Shown: positions 41,342 through 49,709 of the stretch, piece by piece
Numbering within the stretch: the stretch's first letter is position 1
Layout of the letters: every line of letters begins with the position of its first letter
Source of the DNA: Bacillota bacterium
Lineage (GTDB): Bacteria > Bacillota > Sulfobacillia > JAJZYS01 > JAJYTV01
Length of the DNA stretch: 64,000 bases
Direction of reading: 5' to 3'
Assembly (NCBI GenBank): GCA_021799275.1
Contig: JAJZAT010000001.1
Coordinates: 97,431-161,430, forward strand
Made by a program: the position numbers and the translations under genes
The notes under the pieces: model-generated
Seen by the model: only the letters and a program-made list of their open reading frames with translations
Databases searched by the model: none
Told to the model about the DNA's origin: nothing

Positions 41342-42019
41342 CTACGCAACCGGGCCCTCCTCGCGCAGCACGTAGCCGACGCCGCGGACCGTATGCAGGA
41401 GCGTTTGCTCGAAGGGCTCGTCGATCTTGCTGCGCAACTGGTAGATGTAGACGTCCACGACGTTGGTCGTGCCGTAGAAGTCGTAGCCCCAGACGTGCTC
41501 CAGGATGGCCTCCCGGGACTGCGGGTGGCCCTCGTGGCGCATCAGGTACTCGAGCAGCGCGAACTCGCGCTTCGTCAGCTCGATCGGCCGCCCGCCACGC
41601 TGGACGCTGCGCTCGAGACGGTCGAGGCGCAGGTCGGCGACCTCGAGCACGTCCTGCACCGGCCCCTGCTGGCGCCGCGCCACCGAACGGATGCGCGCCA
41701 GGAGTTCCTCCAGCTTGAAGGGTTTCGTCAGGTAGTCGTCGGCGCCGAGATCGAGCCCCTGTACCTTGTCCTCCGTCCGGTCGCGGGCGGTCAGAAGGAT
41801 CACCGGCACGCCGGAGCGCCTGCGGACGGCCTGCAACACCTGCATGCCACCGAGTCCGGGCAGCATCACGTCCAGGAGCACCAGGTCCTGGTCGGACGAC
41901 GCCAGGCGCAGGCCTTCCTCGCCATCGTGGGCGACGGTCACCGCGTAGCCCTCATGCGTGAGGGCGAGTTCGAGATAGCGGGCCAAATCGCGGTCGTCTT
42001 CCACCACGAGGATGCGCAC
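41342..42019 (-). CDS. OmpR-family response regulator
   Basis: A 225-residue regulator with receiver domain (VVEDDRD, phosphoacceptor Asp50 in LLDVMLPG, Lys in TKPFKLEEL) and C-terminal winged helix (IELTKREFALLEYLMRHEG; VDVYIYQLRSKID). Partner of the adjoining kinase. It lies 26 bases after a gene for an unknown 144-residue protein, in the same direction. Confidence 0.93.
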   Translation of the reverse strand: MRILVVEDDRDLARYLELALTHEGYAVTVAHDGEEGLRLASSDQDLVLLDVMLPGLGGMQVLQAVRRRSGVPVILLTARDRTEDKVQGLDLGADDYLTKPFKLEELLARIRSVARRQQGPVQDVLEVADLRLDRLERSVQRGGRPIELTKREFALLEYLMRHEGHPQSREAILEHVWGYDFYGTTNVVDVYIYQLRSKIDEPFEQTLLHTVRGVGYVLREEGPVA

Positions 42020-42045
42020 GACGAAAAACCTCCCTAGATCCCGCG

Positions 42046-42480
42046 TCAGTTCGTCTGCGGAATTCCTTCGACGAGAGCCTTGGCGGCCTCGATCCAGCGC
42101 TGGCGCAAGGACAGCAGGCCCGGGGCCAGACGCACGGAGACGACGAACGGGCGATCGCCACCCAGGATCTCCTGGTACGGCAGGTCGCGCAAGGCGCCCT
42201 CGATCAGCCTCAGGCCGCCCGCGACGTCGAACGAGCGGACGATGGCGAGCGCCGGGACGTCGATGCGCACCGTCACGGCGCCACTTTCGAGGCTCGCGCC
42301 GAGCAGGTAGATGTCCTCCTCTTCGCCGAGCCGCATGACGGCCGGCACGAGGTTCACCGTAGAGGACGTCGCTTCGCCCACCACCCTTTGCAGTCCCTCG
42401 ATCTCTTCGGACGTCAGGACAGGCATGCGCACGATCTGGTCAAGGGTGCCCGGCGCCAGGGTCTTCGCGATGTCTTCCAT
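42046..42480 (-). CDS. Unknown cytoplasmic protein in ABC exporter/two-component cluster
   Basis: A 144-residue protein without signal peptide or membrane helix. I do not recognise it. It is acidic in the first half (VLTSEEIEGLQRVVGEA; RLGEEEDIYLLGASLES) and has strands that may form an alpha/beta domain (GAVTVRIDVPALAIVRSFDV; RPFVVSVRLAPG). ATG 42480 follows AAGAGGAGA. It lies between an ABC exporter and a two-component system on one strand, with gaps of 60 and 26 bases, so a role in that system is a reasonable guess. Confidence 0.7.
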   Translation of the reverse strand: MEDIAKTLAPGTLDQIVRMPVLTSEEIEGLQRVVGEATSSTVNLVPAVMRLGEEEDIYLLGASLESGAVTVRIDVPALAIVRSFDVAGGLRLIEGALRDLPYQEILGGDRPFVVSVRLAPGLLSLRQRWIEAAKALVEGIPQTN

Positions 42481-42540
42481 AGGAATTCTCCTCTTTTCTG
42501 TCTGATGCTGTCCTTAAGGTACCGCAGGAACCTGCCGGGG

Positions 42541-44070
42541 TCAGGCCCGGCCCTCGCTCGGCCGCACGAAGTCCATCGAGCTGATGCGCGTCTGGCTGAG
42601 TTCCAGGCAGACGTAGGCTTCGCCGACGGCCGCCAGCGTGCCCACCACCGCCCCCGTCCCGAATCCCGCCAGCAGGTAGGCCGCCGCGAAGAAGCCCGCG
42701 GCGATCGCCACCGCGACGATCGTGACGAGGAAGCGCAGCCAGACGGCGATGCTGCGCTGGTCGACGGCATGCGGCAGAAGCGCCCACCCGAGCACCCCCA
42801 CAGCCCGCACCAGGAGCATGAGACCGAGCGCGAGCGGCAGGCTCCAGGCCGCGACCGCCACCTGCCCCATGCCGATGAGCCAGCCGCAGGCCACGCCCGC
42901 CCAGCCGATGCCCGCGACGAGAACGCCCGGCAGGAACCAGGCCAACAGCTTCGAGCCCATGGGACCCGGCGTCTGGGACCAGAGCGGTGTCGCCAGAACC
43001 TGGCCGAAGTTCATGGACGTGGCCGCCGCTCCCGTCAGTACCATGATGTACGCGATGAAGGCGGGCACCACCGGCCAAGGCACGCCGCGGGCACCCGCCA
43101 GCTCGCCCACCACGCCTGCCCCGAGCCACGCCGCGACGATCAGGAGTGCCGTGAGCGGCCAGAGCGTCCGGTAGAGGCGGGCCAGTTCGACGCCGAAGAG
43201 GGCGAAGTCGCCCCGTCCGGGCCAGTCGCGGCGCCGGTAGCGCCGGCGCGTGGCGCGGCCGGGCGTCTGTGCCGCCAAGGCTGCCTGCTGGCGCGCCGCT
43301 AGGCCACGCCGCCCGCTGAGCTGCGGCAGGGCGCCCCAGTCGACGCCGAGGCTGACGATGCGCTGGGCCAGAAGCACCATCAGGGCGAGGGCGCCGAGCG
43401 CGAGCAGGCCGAGGATGATGAGGCCCAAGGTCCCGCCGTGCAGGGCCGAGACGGCGACGCCGAGCGGCCACAGAGCGGCCGCGGCCGTCGCCAGGCCGGC
43501 CGTGCCTGCGCGCAGCAGCGAGGCGCCCGCGTAGAGCAGGAGGCCGGCGCAGAGGGCCAGGAGCAGGTAGCGCAGCGGCGGACCCCAAGCCCCCAGCCCG
43601 AGCAGGCTGTAACGTATCGCCATCGCCGTGATCAGGGTGAGACCGACGCCGTAGAGCAGGACGCCCCAGCCGACACCGCCCGACGCGGCCATCTGCGGCA
43701 CCCAGAAGACGGCCACGAGGACCAGGAGCCGGAGCTGGGAAACGGCCGTGCGCAGCAGCGTCCAGACGACGATGCGGTCGGGGGCGATGGCGCTCGGCAC
43801 CACGAGCGCGAGGTCCGCCGGTCGCGCCAGGAGGCGCCTGCGCCCGCCGAGCGCCCCGAGCCCGAGCAGAAGCAGCCATAGCGCGACGGCGTAGACCGAC
43901 GCCGCGTGCTCGAAGTGCGGCATGGTGCGACGCCCCTGCGACAGGATGAAGACGAGGTAGGCGATGACGAGCACGTAGACGACCAGGCGCCCGCGTGCAC
44001 GCGCAAGCTGGCGCAGCTGCGCGAGCAGCGTCCGCCATTCGAGGTAGAGGAGCGCCCTGTAGCCCTTCAT
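42541..44070 (-). CDS. ABC exporter membrane subunit (ABC-2-like)
   Basis: A 509-residue protein with about ten hydrophobic segments, starting LLYLEWRTLLAQLRQLARAR, an N-terminus typical of the putative ABC exporter (YhaP-like) class, followed by LVVYVLVIAYLVFILSQGRR. A large Arg-rich cytoplasmic loop lies mid-protein (GRATRRRYRRRDWPGRGD). ATG 44070 overlaps the ATPase gene by four bases. Substrate unknown. Confidence 0.8.
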   Translation of the reverse strand: MKGYRALLYLEWRTLLAQLRQLARARGRLVVYVLVIAYLVFILSQGRRTMPHFEHAASVYAVALWLLLLGLGALGGRRRLLARPADLALVVPSAIAPDRIVVWTLLRTAVSQLRLLVLVAVFWVPQMAASGGVGWGVLLYGVGLTLITAMAIRYSLLGLGAWGPPLRYLLLALCAGLLLYAGASLLRAGTAGLATAAAALWPLGVAVSALHGGTLGLIILGLLALGALALMVLLAQRIVSLGVDWGALPQLSGRRGLAARQQAALAAQTPGRATRRRYRRRDWPGRGDFALFGVELARLYRTLWPLTALLIVAAWLGAGVVGELAGARGVPWPVVPAFIAYIMVLTGAAATSMNFGQVLATPLWSQTPGPMGSKLLAWFLPGVLVAGIGWAGVACGWLIGMGQVAVAAWSLPLALGLMLLVRAVGVLGWALLPHAVDQRSIAVWLRFLVTIVAVAIAAGFFAAAYLLAGFGTGAVVGTLAAVGEAYVCLELSQTRISSMDFVRPSEGRA

Positions 44071-44771
44071 TCCGCTTCCGTCAGTCCGAGGAAGGCCTCC
44101 TGCAGGCTCCCGGACTGGGCGGTGATCTCCTGCAGGGTGCCCTCGGCGATCAGGTGGCCGCGCTGCAGGATGACGACGCGGTCGCAGATCTCCTCGGCGG
44201 TGCTGAGGATGTGGGTCGAGAGCAGGACCGCCGCCCCATCCGCCCTCACCTCGCGCAGGGACTGCAGGAGCTCGCGCTGGCCTGCGGGATCGAGGCCCAC
44301 CATCGGCTCGTCCACCAGAAGGAGCCTAGGCTCGTGCAGCAAGGCGCAGGCGATCAGGAGTTTCTGCTTCATGCCCTTGGAGAGCGCGCCGCCGACCCGA
44401 TCCCCCACCTCTTCGAGGTGCAGGCGCCTGAGGATGGCGCGCCCCGTCTCCTCCCAGCCGGGAGCCAGGCTGTAGGCCCTCGCGACGAAGCCGAGATGCT
44501 CCTCGACCGTCAGCAGCGGGAAGACTTCCGGCTGCTCGGGGACGAAGCCGACCAGGGCCTTCTGCCGTTCGATCGGCACGCCATCGAGGTACGCCCGCCC
44601 GGACGTCGGGTGCACGAGGCCCGCCAGGGCGTGTAACGTCGTCGTCTTGCCGGCGCCGTTCGGACCGAGCAGACCGACGATCTCGCCGGGCTTCACCGCG
44701 AAGCTGAGATCCCGCACCGCCGCGACGTCGCCATACTGCTTGCCCAGCCGCTCCACCTGCAGGCCATCCAT
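44067..44771 (-). CDS. ABC exporter ATPase subunit
   Basis: A 234-residue ATPase: Walker A GPNGAGKTTT, Q-loop VGFVPEQPEVFPLLTVEEHL, signature LSKGMKQKLLIACAL, Walker B LLLVDEPMVGLDP and switch His in STHILSTAEEICD. This is the CcmA/DrrA-type pattern seen with ABC-2 exporters. ATG 44771 has GAGAGGAAGGG ahead; ATG 44822 is possible but adds residues without family likeness. First gene of the exporter, unknown protein, two-component series. Confidence 0.92.
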   Translation of the reverse strand: MDGLQVERLGKQYGDVAAVRDLSFAVKPGEIVGLLGPNGAGKTTTLHALAGLVHPTSGRAYLDGVPIERQKALVGFVPEQPEVFPLLTVEEHLGFVARAYSLAPGWEETGRAILRRLHLEEVGDRVGGALSKGMKQKLLIACALLHEPRLLLVDEPMVGLDPAGQRELLQSLREVRADGAAVLLSTHILSTAEEICDRVVILQRGHLIAEGTLQEITAQSGSLQEAFLGLTEAE

Positions 44772-44902
44772 CGTGACGTCGCCCTTCCTCTCCACGCCTG
44801 GCCTGAAGACGGCCCCGATCATGAACCTAAGTCTCGTATGGCCACTTAAGATCTGTCAACGGCGCAGATGCCAGGGCCCGGCGAGTGCGCTAAGATGCCT
44901 CT

Positions 44903-46126
44903 ATGTCCAGATGGAGATTGCCTTATCCCCCTGCCCTGGTCGTCCTCATTCTTTCCACGGTGCTCATGGTGTCCGGCTTTTCCATGCTCTGGCCGCTCGT
45001 CACGCTCTATGTGCACAGCCGGCTCGGCCTGCCGATGAGCTGGGCCGGCGCCGTTCTGCTGGTCCAGTCGGCGGCGAACCTCGGCGGCAACATCCTCGGC
45101 GGCCCCATGTTCGACCGCTGGGGCGGGAGGCGCTCCATCCTGCTCGGGGCCGGCGCCGCCTCGCTCGCCGCCTTCGGCATGGCCCTGACGCACGGGCTCG
45201 GGCCGTATCTCGTCATGACGGTCGTGCTCGGGGTGGGGACGGGTCTCATCTACCCCTCGATCAACGCATACGCCGCGCAGGTCTGGCCGGAGGGTCAGCG
45301 CGCGGCGTTCAACGCCATCTATGTCGCCTCGAACGTCGGTGTCGCCATCGGCTCGATGGCGGGCGGCCTTCTGGCGCAGGTCCACTTCTGGCTCTCCTTC
45401 ACCGTGACGGGCGCCCTGCTCCTGGCCTATGGGCTTGTCGTGCTGCTCGGGATGCGCGGACCTGCTTTCCGCCGGGTCGGCGTCGAGCGGCGGGTCGAGC
45501 AGAGCGCGAGGCCGCGCGTCGCATCGTCGGGCCTCGTCAGCCTTGCGCCTTGGCTCCTCGCGATCGGCCTCTTCCTCGACTGGACCGCCTACGTCCAGTG
45601 GCAGACCACAGTGGCCGTGCACATGCAGGCGCTCGGCTTCTCGATCTCCCGCTACAGCCTGCTCTGGACCGTGAACGGCGTGATCATCCTCGTGGGACAG
45701 CCGCTCGTCAGCTGGGTCACACGCCGGCTGCCGAGGGTAAAGCCGCAGATCCTCGTGGGGAACCTCCTCTTCATCCTGTCGTTCGTCCTGCTCGTCTCGG
45801 CGCGCAGCTATACGGCCTTCCTCGCCGGCATGGCCCTCAGCACGTTCGGCGAGATGTTCGTCTGGCCGGGCGTGCCCGCCGCGGCCGACCGCCTCGCCCC
45901 CGAAGGGCGACGCGGCCTCTACCAGGGCATCGTCAGCGGTGCGGCCTCCACCGGCCGGGCGGCTGGCCCCCTGTTCGGCGGCGTCCTCTACGACCGCTTC
46001 CCGACCACGGTGCTGTTCACGGTGATGATCGCGGTCTTCGTGCTCGGCCTGGCGGTGCTCAGCGTCTACGACTGCTTCCAGCCAGAGGGTGGAAGCAGGG
46101 ACCCCGCCCTGCCCGCCGCTCCCTGA
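44903..46126 (+). CDS. MFS transporter (probable efflux)
   Basis: A 407-residue membrane protein with 12 predicted helices. The motif-A-like loop between helices 2 and 3 reads GGPMFDRWGGRRSILLG, and the second half repeats it (FGGVLYDRFPTTVL). VMTVVLGVGTGLIYPSIN resembles the motif region of drug efflux members. Substrate unknown. Weak ribosome binding site at ATG 44903. Divergent from the ABC exporter and convergent with the DUF190 gene. Confidence 0.88.
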   Translation: MSRWRLPYPPALVVLILSTVLMVSGFSMLWPLVTLYVHSRLGLPMSWAGAVLLVQSAANLGGNILGGPMFDRWGGRRSILLGAGAASLAAFGMALTHGLGPYLVMTVVLGVGTGLIYPSINAYAAQVWPEGQRAAFNAIYVASNVGVAIGSMAGGLLAQVHFWLSFTVTGALLLAYGLVVLLGMRGPAFRRVGVERRVEQSARPRVASSGLVSLAPWLLAIGLFLDWTAYVQWQTTVAVHMQALGFSISRYSLLWTVNGVIILVGQPLVSWVTRRLPRVKPQILVGNLLFILSFVLLVSARSYTAFLAGMALSTFGEMFVWPGVPAAADRLAPEGRRGLYQGIVSGAASTGRAAGPLFGGVLYDRFPTTVLFTVMIAVFVLGLAVLSVYDCFQPEGGSRDPALPAAP

Positions 46127-46141
46127 CGGCGGCGACACAAA

Positions 46142-46546
46142 CTAGGCCTTGGGCTCGCTGCCGCCTTCGGCTCCGCCGTCCGTCGGGAGCCTGCACTCGC
46201 CCGAATAGTGGACCACCTGGACGCTCTCGCGCGTTACCATGCCGTCGCCGACCAGCTCCAGAAGCGTCGGCAGGAAACCTTCAATATACTCGGTGGAGTC
46301 CACGATCTCCACGACGACCGGCAGGTCGGACGAGAGGTCCAGGAGACCCGACGTATGGATGCGGCTCGAGGCGCCGAACCCCTCGATGGCCCGGTGCACC
46401 GTGGCGCCGGCCATGCCCTCGCGCTTGGCGGCGAGGATGATCGCATGCCAGAGGCTCCGGCCATGGCGCGTGTCCGCTTCCCCGATGTAGACCCGCAGGC
46501 GTTCGGCCGGTCCGCTGATGCGCGGCGTTTTGACGACCAAGTTCAT
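46142..46546 (-). CDS. DUF190 protein (fluoride-channel partner)
   Basis: A 134-residue cytoplasmic protein of the DUF190 family, commonly encoded next to crcB. Marks: AERLRVYIGEADTRHGRSLW, AKREGMAGATVHRAIEGFGASS, here by its core GATVHRAIEGFG, and LPVVVEIVDS. ATG 46546 follows GGGAGTGGGG; longer frames run into crcB antisense. It is divergent from the crcB pair by 68 bases; a shared function in fluoride export is inferred from that recurrent neighbourhood. Confidence 0.88.
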   Translation of the reverse strand: MNLVVKTPRISGPAERLRVYIGEADTRHGRSLWHAIILAAKREGMAGATVHRAIEGFGASSRIHTSGLLDLSSDLPVVVEIVDSTEYIEGFLPTLLELVGDGMVTRESVQVVHYSGECRLPTDGGAEGGSEPKA

Positions 46547-46614
46547 CCCCCACTCCCAGCGCAGTATTGCCACATCCTGCGCTGATCTCCTGCCCGCGAA
46601 AGGAAGGAGCCGCC

Positions 46615-46965
46615 CTGTCCCTGCTCGTCGCCCTCTCGGGCGCCGCCGGCTGCATGCTCCGCTACCTCGTGAGCCGCCTTGCGGCAAGCATGGCGCCCGA
46701 TCTCCCGCTGGGCACCCTGATCGTCAACTGGACAGGCTCGCTCCTCACCGGCGCCATGGGCGGCGCTGTCGCCGCCCATCTGCCGTCCGGCCTGAGGATG
46801 CTCCTGCTCGCGGGCTTTGTCGGCGGCTTCACCACCTTCTCGACCTTCACCTACGAGACGGCGGAGCTCCTGCGCTCCCGGGAAGTTTGGCCGGCCCTCG
46901 GCAACGTGGTCCTGAGCGTCGTCGGCGGCGCGGCCCTTGCCCTCCTGGGGGCGATGCTGCCGTGA
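46615..46965 (+). CDS. crcB: Fluoride channel CrcB, first copy
   Basis: A 116-residue four-helix Fluc channel subunit. Marks: GAAGCMLRYLVSRL, LGTLIVNWTGSLLTG with the pore Asn, and GFVGGFTTFSTFTYE with the Phe box. Fluc channels are dual-topology dimers. The only start that fits the family is CTG 46615, five bases after GGAAGGAG; no ATG, GTG or TTG is near, except TTG 46567 far upstream and outside any match. Stop overlaps the second copy by four bases. Confidence 0.88.
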   Translation: MSLLVALSGAAGCMLRYLVSRLAASMAPDLPLGTLIVNWTGSLLTGAMGGAVAAHLPSGLRMLLLAGFVGGFTTFSTFTYETAELLRSREVWPALGNVVLSVVGGAALALLGAMLP

Positions 46966-47351
46966 GGGACCTATGGAACGTCCTCGCGGTCGGCCTGGGC
47001 GGCGCGATCGGCACCTTCCTGCGCTACGCCGTAGAGACGGCGGCAAAGGGCCCCGATGCATCCATCGCCGCGGTCGGCGCCGTCAACATCGTCGGCGCCT
47101 TCCTGATCGGCTTCCTGACCGCCATCCTGCTCGACCGCTCGCACCTCTCGCCGCGCTGGCGACTCCTCCTCACAACCGGACTCCTCGGCGGCGTCACGAC
47201 GTTCGGCGGTCTGACGGCGCAGGCGGGTACCCTCCTCGAGCACGGCAGCGCGGCCTGGGCCACCGCCCTTGGCTTCGGTGAGGTGGTGCTAGGTCTCGCC
47301 TGCACCCTGCTTGGGGCGGGCACCGCGCGGCGCCTCGAGCGGCGCGCCTGA
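46962..47351 (+). CDS. crcB: Fluoride channel CrcB, second copy
   Basis: A 129-residue Fluc subunit paralogous to the first: GLGGAIGTFLRYAVET, GAVNIVGAFLIGFLTAI and TTGLLGGVTTFGGLTAQ. The GTG start overlaps the stop of the first copy (GTGA), so the two are translationally coupled. Paired genes of this kind usually give an antiparallel heterodimer. Confidence 0.92.
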   Translation: MRDLWNVLAVGLGGAIGTFLRYAVETAAKGPDASIAAVGAVNIVGAFLIGFLTAILLDRSHLSPRWRLLLTTGLLGGVTTFGGLTAQAGTLLEHGSAAWATALGFGEVVLGLACTLLGAGTARRLERRA

Positions 47352-47371
47352 AGGCGGCAGGGCCAGGGAAC

Positions 47372-47413
47372 GCAGGGCGGCGGGCCCGGCTCCACGCCGG
47401 CCCGCCGCCCTGC
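47372..47413. terminator. Bidirectional terminator between crcB and asp23-like genes
   Basis: A 14- to 15-bp perfect GC stem (47372-47386 with 47399-47413) between convergent genes. No T run; strength and position suggest termination for both strands. Confidence 0.65.
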
Positions 47414-47423
47414 TCCCCGCTCT

Positions 47424-47777
47424 CTAGGAGGGCTTGTCGCCGCCCTCCGCCGCCGCCACCTCCACCTTCGTCACCGCGATGTTCACAATGGCGTTCTCGA
47501 TGCCGATGTTCTTGGCGAGCGCGTCCTTGACCGCCGTCTGGACGTCGCGCATCGCGTCCGGCAGGAAGATGCCGTACGGCACCGTCAGTTCGAGGTCCAC
47601 GACGAGCTTCTTGTCCTGGCCCTCCTTGACGCGGATGGCGCTGCCGAGCAGAAAGCGCCGGTTGACCCGCGCCGCGCCCTCGCCCGTCTCCCTGATCGCC
47701 AGTTCCACCACGGAGCGCACGGCGCTCTCCTCGATCGAGAGCTCGCCGCCGGTCGTGGTCTGCAGCTTGATGTTCAT
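47424..47777 (-). CDS. Asp23/Gls24 family envelope stress protein
   Basis: A 117-residue protein of the Asp23/Gls24 family: GELSIEESAVRSVVELAIRE, then DLELTVPYGIFLPDAMRDVQ and IENAIVNIAVTKVEV. Family members bind near the membrane in Gram-positives and respond to envelope or alkaline stress. ATG 47777, with a GGAGGTGC site ahead. It stands 67 bases past pstA on the same strand. It is a stand-alone version of the domain seen at the end of the P-loop protein at 32774-33637. Confidence 0.9.
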   Translation of the reverse strand: MNIKLQTTTGGELSIEESAVRSVVELAIRETGEGAARVNRRFLLGSAIRVKEGQDKKLVVDLELTVPYGIFLPDAMRDVQTAVKDALAKNIGIENAIVNIAVTKVEVAAAEGGDKPS

Positions 47778-47843
47778 GGCAGCACCTCCAGCCCCATTGT
47801 CCTAAGACAAGTCTACACCGAGACCGTCCAGGACAGCACTCGG

Positions 47844-48686
47844 TCAGTGGCTGACGCGGCTGCGGCCGACGAGACGACGGGCAACGAGGTTAACGATCAC
47901 GATCAGCACGAGGAGCAATAGGCCCGCCGCGTACGCGAGCGACTGCGCTTTGGCGAACGGCTCGTTGATGTAGGTCCAGACCACGTAGGTGAGGTAGCCG
48001 ATCGGGGAGTGCGTCAGCCTGAGTTCCGGCATGTAGTTCGACCAGCCGGCCGTGTAGAGGAGCGGAGCCGTCTCGCCGATCGCGATGGAGAGCGCCAGCA
48101 GCACGCCGGTGATGACGCCGGGCAGGGCCTCGCGCAAGGTCACGCGCCAGATCGTCGTGGTCTGGCTGGCGCCGAGCGCAAGCGACGCCTCGCGCATGCC
48201 GCGCGGCACCTTGCTAAGCGCCGTCTCGGTCGAGCGCACCACGTAGGGAATGCCGATGAGCGCCAGGGCGATGGCTCCGGCCAGGGTGGAGAAGCCCCAG
48301 CCGAGCCCGAGCACCAGCGTGACGTAGCCGAAGTAGCCGATGACGATCGACGGCACACCGGCCATGATGTCGGTGGTGAAGCGGAGGAACTGCGAGAAGC
48401 GCCCGGCGGGATTCACCTCGCCGATGTAGACGCCTGCCAGGATGCCGAGCGGACCAGCGATCAGGATGCCGAGTCCGACGACGTAGAACGTGCCGACGAT
48501 GGCGTTCAGGAGCCCTCCGCCGGTGCCGACCGTCACCTGCGTGAAGAGGCCGATCGTGAGCGCCGGCAAGGCATGGCTCACGACGAGCCAGAGCATGCCG
48601 ACCACGGGCACCAGGATGATGAGGCCCATGAGCGCCGCGAGCCCCAGCATGATGCGGTCCTTGAGATGCCGCCAGGCGACGTTCAC
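47844..48686 (-). CDS. pstA: Phosphate ABC transporter permease PstA
   Basis: A 280-residue permease with six helices. Canonical PstA marks: VGTFYVVGLGILIAGPLGIL, GVYIGEVNPAGRFSQFLRF, MAGVPSIVIGYFGYVT, STETALSKVPRGMREASLAL and GETAPLLYTAG. It overlaps pstC by four bases. No pstB follows; the next gene is the Asp23-like gene. Confidence 0.96.
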   Translation of the reverse strand: MNVAWRHLKDRIMLGLAALMGLIILVPVVGMLWLVVSHALPALTIGLFTQVTVGTGGGLLNAIVGTFYVVGLGILIAGPLGILAGVYIGEVNPAGRFSQFLRFTTDIMAGVPSIVIGYFGYVTLVLGLGWGFSTLAGAIALALIGIPYVVRSTETALSKVPRGMREASLALGASQTTTIWRVTLREALPGVITGVLLALSIAIGETAPLLYTAGWSNYMPELRLTHSPIGYLTYVVWTYINEPFAKAQSLAYAAGLLLLVLIVIVNLVARRLVGRSRVSH

Positions 48687-49684
48687 TGCGCCTCACCGCC
48701 CTTCTTGACGGCGCCGGACAGGAGCAGGCGCGCCGGGACGTTGACGAGGATGCTCATGACAAAGAGCACAAGGGCGATCTCCGCCAGGGCGTGGATCGCC
48801 ATGCCCGTCGGGTCGGTCATCGCCGAGTCGAGCTGCGACACGATCGTCGCCGCCATCGTGCCGATCGGGCTGAAGATGTTCTGCGGCAGGTAGTTGACGG
48901 CGCTTCCCGAGACCATCAGCACCGCCATGGTCTCGCCGAGCGCCCGGCCGAGACCAAGGATGACGGCGCCGAAGATGCCGCTCATGGACCAGGGCAGCGA
49001 GACGGCCCGGATCATCTCCCAGCGCGTCAGGCCGAGGCCAAGTGCCCCTTCCTTGGTTTCGCGCGGCGTCTGGCGCAGCACGTCGCGGGTCGTCGCGGCG
49101 ATGATCGGCGTGATCATCACGGCAAGCACGAGACCCGAGGCCAAAAGACCCTGGCCTGAGCCGATCGGCCCCCGGAAGATCGGGACGAAGCCGAGCGCGG
49201 CCTGCAGCCACGGGCCGAGGTCATGGCCGATCCAGGGGATCAGCACCGCGATGCCCCAGAGTCCGATCACCACGGACGGGATGCCCGCCAGCATCTCGAC
49301 GGCGAAAGAAAGGCTGTCGCCGATGCGCCGCGGCAGGTACTCGACCAGCAGCAGGCCGATCCCGACCGCCAGCGGCACCGCCAGCACCACCGCGATCAGG
49401 GAGCTCAGGAGCGTGCCGAGGATAAAAGGCAAAATGCCGTAGGTCGCGCCCGCGGGCGCCACGGCGCCGCCATGGTGCGACAGCGCACTGCCGTAGAGGT
49501 TGCCGATGTTCCAGGTGATCGACGTGAGGAAGTGAGCGCCATTGTAGAGGATCGAGGGCCAGGAGTCGCGCAGCAGGAAGAGGAGGATCGCGGCCATGGC
49601 CACGAGCGAGCCACCGGCGACAACGCCGGTGGCCAGCCGCATGACTCGGTCCAGAAGCCGCACCTTGCCGGGCGTGACCATCAC
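48683..49684 (-). CDS. pstC: Phosphate ABC transporter permease PstC
   Basis: A 333-residue permease. PstC marks: FLTSITWNIGNLYG region, FGILPFILGTLLSSLIAVVL-like YGILPFILGTLLSS, LAGIPSVVIGLWGIAVL, TRDVLRQTPRETKEGALGLG and GRALGETMAVLM. Starts ATG 49684, 25 bases after pstS. Confidence 0.96.
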   Translation of the reverse strand: MMVTPGKVRLLDRVMRLATGVVAGGSLVAMAAILLFLLRDSWPSILYNGAHFLTSITWNIGNLYGSALSHHGGAVAPAGATYGILPFILGTLLSSLIAVVLAVPLAVGIGLLLVEYLPRRIGDSLSFAVEMLAGIPSVVIGLWGIAVLIPWIGHDLGPWLQAALGFVPIFRGPIGSGQGLLASGLVLAVMITPIIAATTRDVLRQTPRETKEGALGLGLTRWEMIRAVSLPWSMSGIFGAVILGLGRALGETMAVLMVSGSAVNYLPQNIFSPIGTMAATIVSQLDSAMTDPTGMAIHALAEIALVLFVMSILVNVPARLLLSGAVKKGGEAQ

Positions 49685-49709
49685 CCCACGAGCAGTCTTT
49701 GCTTTGGAC

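Noticed and set aside
46547-46614. Fluoride riboswitch before crcB
   Set aside because: The conserved riboswitch core is not found and the gap is too short.
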